64,000 nucleotides of DNA from Alkalimarinus coralli (GTDB lineage Bacteria; Pseudomonadota; Gammaproteobacteria; Pseudomonadales; Oleiphilaceae), in the NCBI RefSeq assembly GCF_023650515.1, contig NZ_CP096016.1, positions 1,946,001 through 2,010,000 of the forward strand, given 5' to 3'. The position numbers and the translations under genes were made by a program. The notes under the pieces were generated by a model. It was not told the DNA's origin, searched no databases, and worked only from the letters and a program-made list of their open reading frames with translations. Below are positions 18,820-28,241 of this stretch, one piece after another (the stretch's first letter is position 1; every line of letters starts with the position of its first letter).

Positions 18820-19599
18820 ATGGAAACACTGTTATATATTTTAGCCGGTGCCGGGGTGGGCTTAGCGGTTGGAGTCACCGGAGTTGGAGGTGGATCATTA
18901 ATGACTCCCCTGCTACTGCTTTTTGGATTTCCAACCAACATAGCTATTGGTACTGACCTCATTTATGCAGCCATAACCAAGGGAGGCGGGGTTTTTTCTC
19001 ACCAACGTCAATCTACAATACAGTGGGATGTGGTATTTAGGCTTGCGCGGGGAAGCATCCCTGCATCTATCGTCACAGTAATAATTCTTAACCTTTTCTT
19101 TGAAGACCCCGAAAGCTATTCCCATGTGCTTGTTACAACACTCGGCGTGATGCTGATTCTCACATCGGTAGTGCTGTTATTTAAAAGACGCTTGCAGTCT
19201 CTGAGCCATTCCAAACTCAATGGAGACTCGTTTTTATCTCAACACCGTAATAGCCTTACAACGTTAATGGGCGTTTTATTAGGCATTTGTGTTACATTGT
19301 CGTCAGTAGGCGCTGGTGCCTTCGGCGCTGCTGTTTTACTCGTGCTCTACCCGCATTTAAGTCCAATAAAAGTGATCGGCACAGACATCGCACATGCGGT
19401 TCCTCTTACCCTGATTGCAGGTTTAGGCCATCTTTCGCTTGGAAACGTTGATTTTGTATTGTTAATCAGCCTATTGATCGGCTCGCTACCCGCCATTCAC
19501 CTTGGGACAATGTTAGGTAAAAGATTACCTGACAAGGTTCTTCAGCCCACTCTAGCCAGCATTTTATTGATAATTGGTGTAAAATACGCTTTTTTCTAG
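18820..19599 (+). CDS. TauE/SafE family anion permease (probable sulfite or organosulfonate exporter)
   Basis: A 259-residue integral membrane protein with about eight hydrophobic segments. It carries the two Gly-rich half-repeats of the family: GVGLAVGVTGVGGGSLMTPLLLLFGFP near residue 13 (diagnostic core VTGVGGGSL) and the second-half GVLLGICVTLSSVGAGAFGAA near residue 151. TauE/SafE proteins move sulfite, sulfoacetate or related anions across the inner membrane. The divergent CysB gene supports a sulfur role. No clear ribosome site precedes the ATG, but the start matches the family. Confidence 0.85.
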   Translation: METLLYILAGAGVGLAVGVTGVGGGSLMTPLLLLFGFPTNIAIGTDLIYAAITKGGGVFSHQRQSTIQWDVVFRLARGSIPASIVTVIILNLFFEDPESYSHVLVTTLGVMLILTSVVLLFKRRLQSLSHSKLNGDSFLSQHRNSLTTLMGVLLGICVTLSSVGAGAFGAAVLLVLYPHLSPIKVIGTDIAHAVPLTLIAGLGHLSLGNVDFVLLISLLIGSLPAIHLGTMLGKRLPDKVLQPTLASILLIIGVKYAFF

Positions 19600-19719
19600 C
19601 TCTAACAGGGCATACAGAAAATTGGCTCTCCGCATAAATACTACTGCTTGACAAGCAACGGAATTGTAGGAGAATTTTCGTACAGCTGTTATTCAATTAT
19701 ATGGATATATACACTTTCG

Positions 19720-22431
19720 ATGCTTTTAAAAACGAAATTCTTAGCCCCTGCATACAATCCAAAGAGCGTCGAGAGAAGCCGCCTGATTAGCCGTTTCGAT
19801 AACCGTCATGGACGAAAGCTCATTACAGTTGTAGCACCAGCGGGCTATGGCAAAACAACCTTGGTCACCCAGTGGATTCATCATCAGAAAAGTGAGTATT
19901 GCTGGCTTTCACTGGATGATGCAGATAACGACGCAAGCCGATTTTGGCAGTACCTGATTGGCTCGTTTAGCAATACGTTTGCGTCCTTTGGCAAAGAGCC
20001 CCAGCAACTTCTCGCACAAAAAGAACTTCCAATTGAGGCCGCAGTAACAGCCCTCGTTAACGAAATTAGCCTTTTAAGTTCACCATCGCCGATCTACCTT
20101 GTACTTGATGATTATCACAGAATAGTAAACGAAGAAATCCATCAGTCGATGGCCTTCCTTGTCGATTACCTGCCCCCTTCTATACAACTTATTATCACAA
20201 GCCGCATTGAGCCGACGCTGCCGGTAGCAAGGTGGCGAGTAAAAAATGTTATTGATGAAATCCATGCGCACGACCTGGCCTTCTCCATGGAAGAGAGCCG
20301 TTTATTCTTTAACCAATACATGGAGCTCAACCTATCCGACGAAGATATTGCGATTGCTACAGAAAAAACAGAGGGCTGGGTTGCCGCTATGCAACTTGCC
20401 GTTATTTCAACACAAGGAAACCCCTCTGCTGCGAGCAGTTTTGCAGTTTTTCAAAACTATTCTGGCGAAGACCGGCTGATCAGCGATTATGTTTTGAGTG
20501 AGATTCTTGACTCACAACCAGAACAAATAAAAGAGTTCCTTTTATACACATCATGCCTTATTCGCCTGAATGCACAATTGTGTAACGCAATCAGAGAGCA
20601 AGACGACAGCCAGAGCTACCTGGAAAAGTTAGACAAAATAAACCTATTTATCATTCCTCTCGATACACACAATAACTGGTTTCGTTATCACGACCTTTTT
20701 CGTGAGTCGCTGTTACAACGCCTAAAGCAAACAAACCCGCAAAAGCTTCAATTACTACAGAAACTCGCTATCGACTGGCTACTGAGTCATGGCCAGATAC
20801 ATGAAGCAATATACCAACTAATTGAGCTTGACGACCAACAATGGTTAGTTAATGTGCTTGAAGAACATGGGAATACCTTAATACACGAGGGGCATCACCT
20901 ATCAGTCCTTGATTGGTTGTCATCTATCACTGAGGAAACCCTTGATGAGCACCCCAGGCTATTAATGCTTAAAGTATGGGCACTCTTCTTTGGTAATAAA
21001 ATAGATATTATCCCACCTCTACTTGAGCGGTTGGAGGATATACTTGACGAACGAGTGTGCAACTCTCACCCCGCCGCACAAGACGCGCTCGCGTTACACA
21101 GTGAAATATCACTTATCAGGTCTTACTTAGCGAGGACTCAAAGTGACCTGACTAGCGCGAGCAGCCTGACACAGCAAGTATTGCAAGATTTGGACAACTC
21201 CAATATGCCACTTAAGTCTGTTACCTACTACGGGCTGGGCATGGACTGCTTTGCTCAAGGTGATTTGATATCGGCCCGTTCAGCCCTCGAAGCCTCCATA
21301 CAACATGGAAAAAAGGAAAAGAAATACTCCACAGTACTCTCCAGTACTGGCTTGCTCGGCTGGATTCTTTACTATCAGGGAGAGCTAGATCTCGCCAGAG
21401 AAATTTGTACCAGCAACCAGCTCTGGATCGATAGCTACCACGACCCTTCCCAGCCAAAACTCGTATCATGCTGGCAAAATTGTGCACTGGCGCAAATATA
21501 TAGAGAAAAGAACCAACTGACCGTTGCACAGTCATATATCAACCCGCTGCTTAAGCACCTGGAGGCTGGTACAGAGCCTGCCCAGCATATTATGATCCAG
21601 TATGTTAGGGCACACTTGGCGTTCTCTACCGGTGATTATGACAATGCAATTAATTGGCTGGATGATGCATTAAATATGTATCAGCACAAGCAGGATACAC
21701 TGATGTTTGAGCCCCCCTCTATCGATGCATTACGAGCCCGGTGCTATCTTGCATTAAACGAACACGAAAAAGCAGCACACTGGGCTGATCTTGCAAGTAA
21801 AAAGCACAACTCCCCTTCTGCTATTAATAATGAACAAACAGACAATACAATTGCTCGGGTTTTGATTGCAAATGGGCACTATCAAGATGCGATCAATAAA
21901 ACAAACCGTGTACTCAAAAAAGCTGAAGCCGGGGCTCATATCAACTTGTTGATTGAGTTATGGATTGTTCAAGCATTGGCATACGGCAAGCTGAACAACA
22001 TAGAGCAAGCAAGAAACGCTATAAACAAAGCGCTCGAACTAACATCAAAGAATGGTTTTATTAGAATCTTTTGCGAGGAGGGACTAGCAATTAAAGACAT
22101 AATCCTGCTTGCAGATGACGTTGCAATCCCAGGTAGCTATATACGTGAATTGCACCTGGCTCTTGATGTTCAACAACACAATAACCAGCCCCAAAAAGTA
22201 GTAGAGGAGCCATCTCAAAAGCCAGAAAACCCGATGCAAGAACCACTAAGCCAACGAGAGCAGGAAGTATTAAACTTAATTAACCAAGGGTTAGCCAACA
22301 AGGTTATTGCTAACCAACTTTTTTTGGCTCCAGCAACAGTGAAAGCCCATATACGTAATATATACGGAAAAATCGGCGCTAAAAGCCGTACTGAGGCTCT
22401 CGCCAAGGCAAGGGAGTATGGTTTATTATAA
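19720..22431 (+). CDS. MalT-type LuxR-family ATP-dependent transcriptional regulator
   Basis: A 903-residue STAND-class regulator. The frame is open from 19648, but MLLKTKFLAP at 19720 is the usual family start. Walker A is APAGYGKTTL (about 39-48) and a Walker-B-like YLVLDDYH lies near 122. A long TPR-like helical region occupies about 370-790, and the C-terminal LuxR HTH (LSQREQEVLNLINQGLANKVIANQ core, with TVKAHIRNIYGKIGAKSR) fills the last ~65 residues. Such proteins bind an inducer, oligomerise with ATP and activate promoters; E. coli MalT senses maltotriose. The inducer here is unknown. It is 120 bases downstream of the TauE/SafE gene in the same direction. Confidence 0.88.
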   Translation: MLLKTKFLAPAYNPKSVERSRLISRFDNRHGRKLITVVAPAGYGKTTLVTQWIHHQKSEYCWLSLDDADNDASRFWQYLIGSFSNTFASFGKEPQQLLAQKELPIEAAVTALVNEISLLSSPSPIYLVLDDYHRIVNEEIHQSMAFLVDYLPPSIQLIITSRIEPTLPVARWRVKNVIDEIHAHDLAFSMEESRLFFNQYMELNLSDEDIAIATEKTEGWVAAMQLAVISTQGNPSAASSFAVFQNYSGEDRLISDYVLSEILDSQPEQIKEFLLYTSCLIRLNAQLCNAIREQDDSQSYLEKLDKINLFIIPLDTHNNWFRYHDLFRESLLQRLKQTNPQKLQLLQKLAIDWLLSHGQIHEAIYQLIELDDQQWLVNVLEEHGNTLIHEGHHLSVLDWLSSITEETLDEHPRLLMLKVWALFFGNKIDIIPPLLERLEDILDERVCNSHPAAQDALALHSEISLIRSYLARTQSDLTSASSLTQQVLQDLDNSNMPLKSVTYYGLGMDCFAQGDLISARSALEASIQHGKKEKKYSTVLSSTGLLGWILYYQGELDLAREICTSNQLWIDSYHDPSQPKLVSCWQNCALAQIYREKNQLTVAQSYINPLLKHLEAGTEPAQHIMIQYVRAHLAFSTGDYDNAINWLDDALNMYQHKQDTLMFEPPSIDALRARCYLALNEHEKAAHWADLASKKHNSPSAINNEQTDNTIARVLIANGHYQDAINKTNRVLKKAEAGAHINLLIELWIVQALAYGKLNNIEQARNAINKALELTSKNGFIRIFCEEGLAIKDIILLADDVAIPGSYIRELHLALDVQQHNNQPQKVVEEPSQKPENPMQEPLSQREQEVLNLINQGLANKVIANQLFLAPATVKAHIRNIYGKIGAKSRTEALAKAREYGLL

Positions 22432-22616
22432 TTTTATCGTGAACTTTTATACCAAATACGCCTTTTGGACGATTACACTACGCCCCCCTCCCCCTTATTA
22501 TTGAAACCATCGAGAGACAGGTTGAACAAAGCACAAATTCAGGCCTTGTGTTTTATTTATCAACCATGTATCTGTAAAAATTAAAGTGCATATTTAACGA
22601 GCACTAATACAGCGGA

Positions 22617-22649
22617 CGGCGACAATTAATTATTGTTGCCGTTTTTTTT
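22617..22649 (+). terminator. Rho-independent terminator downstream of the MalT-type regulator
   Basis: A 10-bp stem CGGCGACAAT/ATTGTTGCCG (one G-T pair) with a short loop and eight T. It lies 185 bases beyond the regulator stop and is oriented for the plus strand. Confidence 0.85.
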
Positions 22650-22684
22650 GTAAAATTTTTGGTATTCAGCAATTTAGTTTACTA

Positions 22685-22824
22685 GAGACCTTTGCACGAC
22701 GTTATGAGCGATGCAAAGACAAGGCAAAAAATGACGAAAAGGCGGAGTTTATATGTAATAAATGAGCATTTTGAGTCATTTTTTAACGCCGTATTTGTGA
22801 GCGCAGTAGTCATGCAAAGGATTC
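22685..22824 (+). mobile_element. MITE-like element, copy 2 (140 bp)
   Basis: Starts GAGACCTTTGCACGAC and ends GTCATGCAAAGGATTC, a slightly decayed inverse. It is flanked by the 5-bp direct repeat TACTA (22680-22684, 22825-22829). The right-hand target copy contains the stop codon of the dinG gene (TAG on the minus strand), so the insertion abuts that gene's end without changing the protein. It belongs to the shorter subfamily with the copy at 39116. Confidence 0.92.
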
Positions 22825-22826
22825 TA

Positions 22827-24983
22827 CTAATACTTTCGTTTAAAGGGAGGCAGTGACTCCAATATCATCTTACCGTACCGACGACTCATCATTCGACTAT
22901 CAAACAGTGTAACTTGCCCATAGTCACTTTCAGTTCTCAGCAGCCGACCACATGCCTGTATCAGTTTAGTAGAGGCTTCAGGAACCGTTATCTCCATAAA
23001 CGGGTTCCCTCCTTTTGACTCGATCCACTCGCTCAGGCCGGCCTCAATGGGATCATTGGGCACTGCAAACGGTATCTTGGCTATAAGCACATTGGTTAAG
23101 TAATCTCCCGGTAAGTCAATCCCTTCCGCAAACGAGGCCAGGCCAAAAATAACGCTCTTCCCGCCCTCATCAACCTTTCTTTTATGTTCCTTGATTACTT
23201 CTTGCTTACTCATCTCATCCTGGCTGATTATTTGCTCTCTTAAGCTGCCGGGTAAGCCATCTAATACATCATTCATCTGCTTTCTTGAGCTAAAAAGGGC
23301 CAGCGTACCTTGATGGCCTTCGATAAACGAAGGAAACAGCTCGATAAGCTCCTCCGTATGATCCGCACTATTACCTGGATCAGATTTCATTGCCGGCAAG
23401 CAGAGCGTCGCGACATCACTATAATGAAAAGGACTTGCGACCGCCAGGTATGCACTTTCTTCAGGCAAGCCCGTTTTATTGGTCAATCGATGAAAGTTGC
23501 CTAATGAAGTTAACGTAGCAGAGGTCAGCAAGGCTCCGTAGCACTTCGACCATAAGCGGGAATACAAAAGATTGTCTGCCATTAGCGGGCTTCCAAACAA
23601 CTCTATATCTTCATGGTTGTCGAATATTTTTTTAACCGCCCAACGCGCAGATGGGGGTTGACCTTTTACATCGTCTACTGAAAAGAAACGCCACAAGTCC
23701 TGGTATGACTGTGCTCGTGAAAGTATTGATCCGATAACCGGAAACCAACGCTCGCTATCTTCTTTATCCAAACTTGCGTCAGATTTTTCATCCATAGAGC
23801 GAATGATATCGTTGTTAATTTCATCTACCAAACGGCATAAAGAGATAAATAGCTTTAATAACTCTGACGTAATTGCTTTCAACTCGTCTGGAACCAGACC
23901 TTCGCTAAAGCGGGATAAAACCTGGTTATCTCGCTGTTGAACAGGCTTTTGGCCAAACTTATCGTCATTTGCATCCCAATCAAGCGATAGCTCCATCTGC
24001 TGATATAGCTCTTCGATTTTGCTATGTATCGGCTGTGCCGTATTACTAATCTCTTCTACCGTTTTTTGAAGCCGAGATGAAGGCTTTATAAACGGTAACA
24101 GCTCTGAAAACACCTTGGTAATCTGCTTTAACCAGTTCTGAGTCCCTTTCAATGGAGAGTGCACTGCAAAGTGGCCTAGCGCTTTATCTGCCAAATGATG
24201 GGCTTCGTCGAAAACGTAAATAGTCTCCTCTGGAGCAGGCAATACAACACCGCCTCCCAGTGATAAGTCGGCGAGAATGAGATCATGATTTGCAACGACG
24301 ACATCAGCGTCTTCGAGCAATTTACGCGACTCATAATAACTACAACTGTGAAAGTAACTACACCTACGATTCGAGCATTGCTGGTTATCTGTGGTAATAA
24401 GGCTCCAGGCTTTATTCTCTATATTGTCAGGCCATTTATCTCTGTCACCATCCCACTGCTGATTTGCATAAGCTGCAAACATGGTCTGATAGAGAGGTTT
24501 ATTGTCTGGCGACCCAAGCCCATTCTCAATCATAAATAGTGGAAGACTATCTTGCGCTTCGCCATCATCAGCCAACTGAGTTTCAAGTTTACTTAAGCAA
24601 ATATATCTGCCCCGCCCTTTGGCCAGCGCAAACTTAAATTTTAATCCGCTGTTCTTAACAATATCCGGCAGATCTTTGGCCACGATTTGTTCTTGTAACG
24701 CCGTTGTCGCAGTAGAAATAATCAGCTTTTTCTTTTTATTTAACGCCAGAGGAATTGCCGAGATACAATAGCCCAGTGTTTTACCTGTCCCTGTGCCAGC
24801 CTCAACAACGCAAACTTTGTGTTTGGATTTTCTATTGCCATTTGAATCTGACTCTATCCCGCCCAGATAACGCGCGAATTCGGCTATCATCTGGCGCTGG
24901 CCATAGCGGGATTTATATTTTTTTTGTGCAAGAAACGCTGAGTATGCAGATTGAATTTCTGCTTTAACTTCATCAGTTAGCAT
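22827..24983 (-). CDS. dinG: ATP-dependent DNA helicase DinG
   Basis: A 718-residue XPD-like superfamily 2 helicase, close to the 716 residues of E. coli DinG. Walker A is EAGTGTGKTL (61-70). The iron-sulfur cluster Cys are seen in RGRYICL (about 137) and in CSNRRCSYFHSC (about 197-208), and the DEAH box is VFDEAHH (about 257). Motif VI is QACGRLLRTESDYG near 680. DinG unwinds forked DNA, R-loops and G-quadruplexes during repair. No LexA box was identified upstream. The stop codon lies inside the target duplication of a MITE-like element. Confidence 0.9.
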   Translation of the reverse strand: MLTDEVKAEIQSAYSAFLAQKKYKSRYGQRQMIAEFARYLGGIESDSNGNRKSKHKVCVVEAGTGTGKTLGYCISAIPLALNKKKKLIISTATTALQEQIVAKDLPDIVKNSGLKFKFALAKGRGRYICLSKLETQLADDGEAQDSLPLFMIENGLGSPDNKPLYQTMFAAYANQQWDGDRDKWPDNIENKAWSLITTDNQQCSNRRCSYFHSCSYYESRKLLEDADVVVANHDLILADLSLGGGVVLPAPEETIYVFDEAHHLADKALGHFAVHSPLKGTQNWLKQITKVFSELLPFIKPSSRLQKTVEEISNTAQPIHSKIEELYQQMELSLDWDANDDKFGQKPVQQRDNQVLSRFSEGLVPDELKAITSELLKLFISLCRLVDEINNDIIRSMDEKSDASLDKEDSERWFPVIGSILSRAQSYQDLWRFFSVDDVKGQPPSARWAVKKIFDNHEDIELFGSPLMADNLLYSRLWSKCYGALLTSATLTSLGNFHRLTNKTGLPEESAYLAVASPFHYSDVATLCLPAMKSDPGNSADHTEELIELFPSFIEGHQGTLALFSSRKQMNDVLDGLPGSLREQIISQDEMSKQEVIKEHKRKVDEGGKSVIFGLASFAEGIDLPGDYLTNVLIAKIPFAVPNDPIEAGLSEWIESKGGNPFMEITVPEASTKLIQACGRLLRTESDYGQVTLFDSRMMSRRYGKMILESLPPFKRKY

Positions 24984-25061
24984 TTTGGTTCTACTGAGGT
25001 GTGGGACACATTTAACGCGCCGGTGAAAATTATATTGAGCAGCCTTTGATCTAAATTCTTT

Positions 25062-26066
25062 CTACCTTGGTGAATACCAATCTCGCAGAACGCCTATTTT
25101 AAATGACTCGCCCTCTAACGATAAAATAATGCCCTCTTCAGTAATCTGCTCTACCTTCATACCTGAAAAGGATTGTCCTTCCCTCAAGTAAATATTGTTA
25201 ATCATCACCCGTCGAGAGCTGGGTTCATTTGTAAAAATGTGGCTATTAAAAGCCATGTCGGGTATCTGGAGCTGAAACGAGTGTGGCTTATCCGTGATAT
25301 GCATGATATCAGTGCTCTCTATTTCGCTTATTTCCTCAACGTTTTTTTGTTTCGAAGCATTTATCTCAGTTTGAGGTTTAATAAGCTGCCCCCCATCATT
25401 TTGTGCTAACGGCTGGTAGCCAGGGCCGGTATAAGGTCGAGACTTTCCTTTTGGCGTTATCAGTAGCGGAGCTTCTTCTTTCAGCTGTACATCAGCAATC
25501 GCGGACTCTTCGATGGAAGCATGGCGATTTTCAGAAACAACACTCGTCGGGATTGTGTTATCAAGGACTGTGCTATCAAGGGCTATGCGCTTAGGCTCTA
25601 CCCTCTTCTCTGATGCTGCCGAAGCCGGCTGCTTGTTTTCGGCAGCATCTGCTGAGTTACTGCTCTGAATAGATACAGCGCTTTGATCATTGCTTTGAAC
25701 CACCTGCTTGGCCAATCCCGTTGAAACCTCTGACGACTCGGTTTGGACCTGCTCCCGAAGGCTTAAAGGCCTCCCAGTCATTTGGGGATGGCTTGAGCTG
25801 TCTGGATAATTGATCGGCTTAAACGCTTGGTCGACTTGCTCTTCCACATATTCAGACTTTACGTCACCATGCGTTGGCTTATTGGTCAAAAACCAATACG
25901 CCACAACAAATATATTAATGGCTAGCAGTATACCAATAACCCACGGCCAAACGACTGCCTTAGATCTTGAGCTATGGATCAGAGTAGAGTTACTCCCTAG
26001 ATTAGGAACCTGGCCCTGATGCCTTTCTTCTTCAGACTTCTTAAGCGCGTCTAATATATATGACAT
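25062..26066 (-). CDS. gspB: General secretion pathway protein B
   Basis: A 334-residue inner-membrane protein. It starts with the GspB/ExeB hallmark MSYILDALKKSEEERHQGQ (residues 1-19), has one membrane segment at about 39-62 (VVWPWVIGILLAINIFVVAYWF core), a long low-complexity periplasmic linker, and a C-terminal GspB domain (VMINNIYLREGQSF...EGIILSLEGESFKI). Together with GspA it helps place the type II secretin GspD through the peptidoglycan. It follows gspA by 19 bases, so the pair is one operon. No other gsp gene is in the window. Confidence 0.88.
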   Translation of the reverse strand: MSYILDALKKSEEERHQGQVPNLGSNSTLIHSSRSKAVVWPWVIGILLAINIFVVAYWFLTNKPTHGDVKSEYVEEQVDQAFKPINYPDSSSHPQMTGRPLSLREQVQTESSEVSTGLAKQVVQSNDQSAVSIQSSNSADAAENKQPASAASEKRVEPKRIALDSTVLDNTIPTSVVSENRHASIEESAIADVQLKEEAPLLITPKGKSRPYTGPGYQPLAQNDGGQLIKPQTEINASKQKNVEEISEIESTDIMHITDKPHSFQLQIPDMAFNSHIFTNEPSSRRVMINNIYLREGQSFSGMKVEQITEEGIILSLEGESFKIGVLRDWYSPR

Positions 26067-26085
26067 TCAATAATCCCGTTGTCTG

Positions 26086-27915
26086 CTAAGATCTTGGCGA
26101 TCCTGGTTGTACCGATTTCCTAACCAGTGTTGGAATATCAGGATTAATGTAATTATTTAGGTGAATAAGCGTCAGCGCGCCGGCAATCCCATCAGGGGTC
26201 AAGCCTTCAGACCGTTGAAACCATTGTATCTTTTCCTGGATTGGTGAGTTGTCACTTAAACCAACAGCTGTTTCCGCTCCTTTTTGCGAGGCCTGAGACG
26301 CTTTAACATTGGTAATATTGCTATTCAGCCATTTATCAGGGTCATTTACAGTGCCAGGGGTTATCACTCTCGACTTGTAAGGAGGGAGCTTCCAAATAAC
26401 TGAATAATCCCCGTACCATTGCTGGTCTATCGCATCTAACGACGTCCAGATAGTTTTGTTTCCTATAGCAACTTTGGCGTAATCACCCTCAATAGCAAGC
26501 AGGCCAATGTAAAATGGCTGACCTTTCTGGTTCGAAAGTTTCATCACTGTAGGCCTGTTTATTTGCAGCAACCCCCTCCAGTTTCCTTGCTTATGGAGGC
26601 AACCAAGGCCCTGTAACTCTGCAAACTCGCACACTAACTTGCTCTTGTGCTGGGTATAGTTAACGCCCCATACCGAAAGCACTGCCTGGTATGCCGTTAA
26701 CTTGTTATTAAACGGCGGGGCAGTATATTTAAGACTGCCAACGTAATCAGTACCATAACGTTTTTTGGGGTCGAACCCTGACCTGTTTACAGTACCAAAG
26801 CTGCTATTCAGCGGCCGGGGCACGTGAGCGCCTTCGGTGCCAGTATCGCAACTATCATCTCCTTCAACACAGCGTTCAGAGTATTCCGCTGCTTGAAGAG
26901 CTGTTGTGTTGCTAGCATCATCCAAAGCGCTATTGGTTTGAGCTATATCCTGATTAGAAGCATCACCATCAGACAGGCGGTCAGAGTAAAGTTCCTTATC
27001 CTTGCCCAGAAAACCCGCGACTAGAAATATGAGTAGCGCTCCAAATACAGCCCCCATACCCGCGCCTGTTACCACCCATTTTGGAATAATTGAAAGGACG
27101 TTTTTTTTCTGTTCTGCGCCGATCTCATTAAAAGCCTGCTTAATATTCTTGGCATCGACGACAGTGGCACTTTGAGAGTATGCACCAAGCAGCGCTCTGT
27201 CACAGACGAGATTAATTAATCTGGGGATACCGCCACTTTTACGGTATATCGTTTTAATTGCTCCTGGCTTAAAGAGATCTTGTTTTTGACCTGCAACCGC
27301 GAGTCTGTAACGTATATAAGCAGTAACCTCTTCTTTGTTTAATGCCTTAAGGTGGTACCGTGCCGTTATACGTTGAGCAAGCTGACGAAGCTCTTTCTGG
27401 GCAAGCATATCCTGTAATTCGGGCTGACCTAACAAGATAATTTGGAGCAACTTCTTTTCTGACGTTTCTAGATTCGTTAGCAGCCGCAGCTGTTCAAGCA
27501 CATCGATGCGCAAGTTTTGTGCTTCATCGATAACGAGCACCGTATGACGTCCCTCAGAATGTGCTTGCAAAAGGTAGTGGCTAATCAAGTCGTTATAGAT
27601 TTTAATTGACGCACTATGGGGGTGCTGAATTCCGAATTCGTCACAGATATTGGCAAGAAGTTCTCGCGCAGAAAGTTTGGGGTTTACTATAAATGCAACA
27701 TCAGTGTTGTCAGGAACCTGCTGCAGAAAGCAACGGCAGACCGTTGTTTTTCCTGTACCTACTTCACCAGTCAGTACGACAAAGCCCCCTTGCCCAGATA
27801 CGCCGTACAACAGATGTGCCAGCGCCTCTTTATGGCGCTCACTCATATATAAATATCGGGGATCTGGTGCTATTGAGAAAGGAAGCTCTTTCAGACCGAA
27901 ATAATCGCGGTACAT
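26086..27915 (-). CDS. gspA: General secretion pathway ATPase GspA/ExeA
   Basis: A 609-residue protein. The N-terminal cytoplasmic AAA ATPase has Walker A GEVGTGKTT (50-58) and Walker B VLVIDEAQNL (about 125). One membrane segment lies near 285-307. The periplasmic part includes a cysteine-peptidase-like region (about 405-515) and a C-terminal peptidoglycan-binding domain (IQWFQRSEGLTPDGIAGALT, about 563-582). ExeA in Aeromonas uses ATP and peptidoglycan binding to help secretin assembly. It is upstream of gspB in one operon. Confidence 0.9.
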   Translation of the reverse strand: MYRDYFGLKELPFSIAPDPRYLYMSERHKEALAHLLYGVSGQGGFVVLTGEVGTGKTTVCRCFLQQVPDNTDVAFIVNPKLSARELLANICDEFGIQHPHSASIKIYNDLISHYLLQAHSEGRHTVLVIDEAQNLRIDVLEQLRLLTNLETSEKKLLQIILLGQPELQDMLAQKELRQLAQRITARYHLKALNKEEVTAYIRYRLAVAGQKQDLFKPGAIKTIYRKSGGIPRLINLVCDRALLGAYSQSATVVDAKNIKQAFNEIGAEQKKNVLSIIPKWVVTGAGMGAVFGALLIFLVAGFLGKDKELYSDRLSDGDASNQDIAQTNSALDDASNTTALQAAEYSERCVEGDDSCDTGTEGAHVPRPLNSSFGTVNRSGFDPKKRYGTDYVGSLKYTAPPFNNKLTAYQAVLSVWGVNYTQHKSKLVCEFAELQGLGCLHKQGNWRGLLQINRPTVMKLSNQKGQPFYIGLLAIEGDYAKVAIGNKTIWTSLDAIDQQWYGDYSVIWKLPPYKSRVITPGTVNDPDKWLNSNITNVKASQASQKGAETAVGLSDNSPIQEKIQWFQRSEGLTPDGIAGALTLIHLNNYINPDIPTLVRKSVQPGSPRS

Positions 27916-27991
27916 AGAATAACTAAAGCGCCATAAGTTTAAAGTACAATACGGTTGTTAGAAGACTGCAATCGGCTCAACAACATATGCT

Positions 27992-28031
27992 ATTCAAGCT
28001 TTCCAGATAAGATTCAAGCTATCCAGATAAG
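27992..28031. repeat. 20-bp tandem repeat, two copies
   Basis: ATTCAAGCT(T/A)TCCAGATAAG occurs twice in tandem with one mismatch, in the region upstream of gspA. Confidence 0.85.
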
Positions 28032-28191
28032 ACTTAAACTGGCTAGCCCACTTAGTGTTGAGTAACGCCTCAGCCTTAATGAGGGTTCATGATAACGGGC
28101 CGGCGCAACAAAGAAAACTCCCTTTTATATTATTTTGGCCAACTAAATTAAACAGACTCTCTAGAACCGAAAGTAAGGACTAAGCCATTCG

Positions 28192-28229
28192 GACAGAAAC
28201 AAACGACCCAGACTGAAACAAACGACCCT
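28192..28229. repeat. 19-bp tandem repeat, two copies
   Basis: GAC(A/T)GAAACAAACGACCC is repeated with a 19-base period just downstream of the patatin gene. Confidence 0.75.
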
Positions 28230-28241
28230 GGCTAAACCAAA

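Larger units (their letters stand above)
27916..28241. other. 326-bp intergenic region with short repeats
   Basis: The gap between gspA (start) and the patatin gene (end), both on the minus strand. It holds two pairs of short tandem repeats, listed separately, and presumably the gspA promoter near 27916-27960. No gene or clear terminator was seen. Confidence 0.6.
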
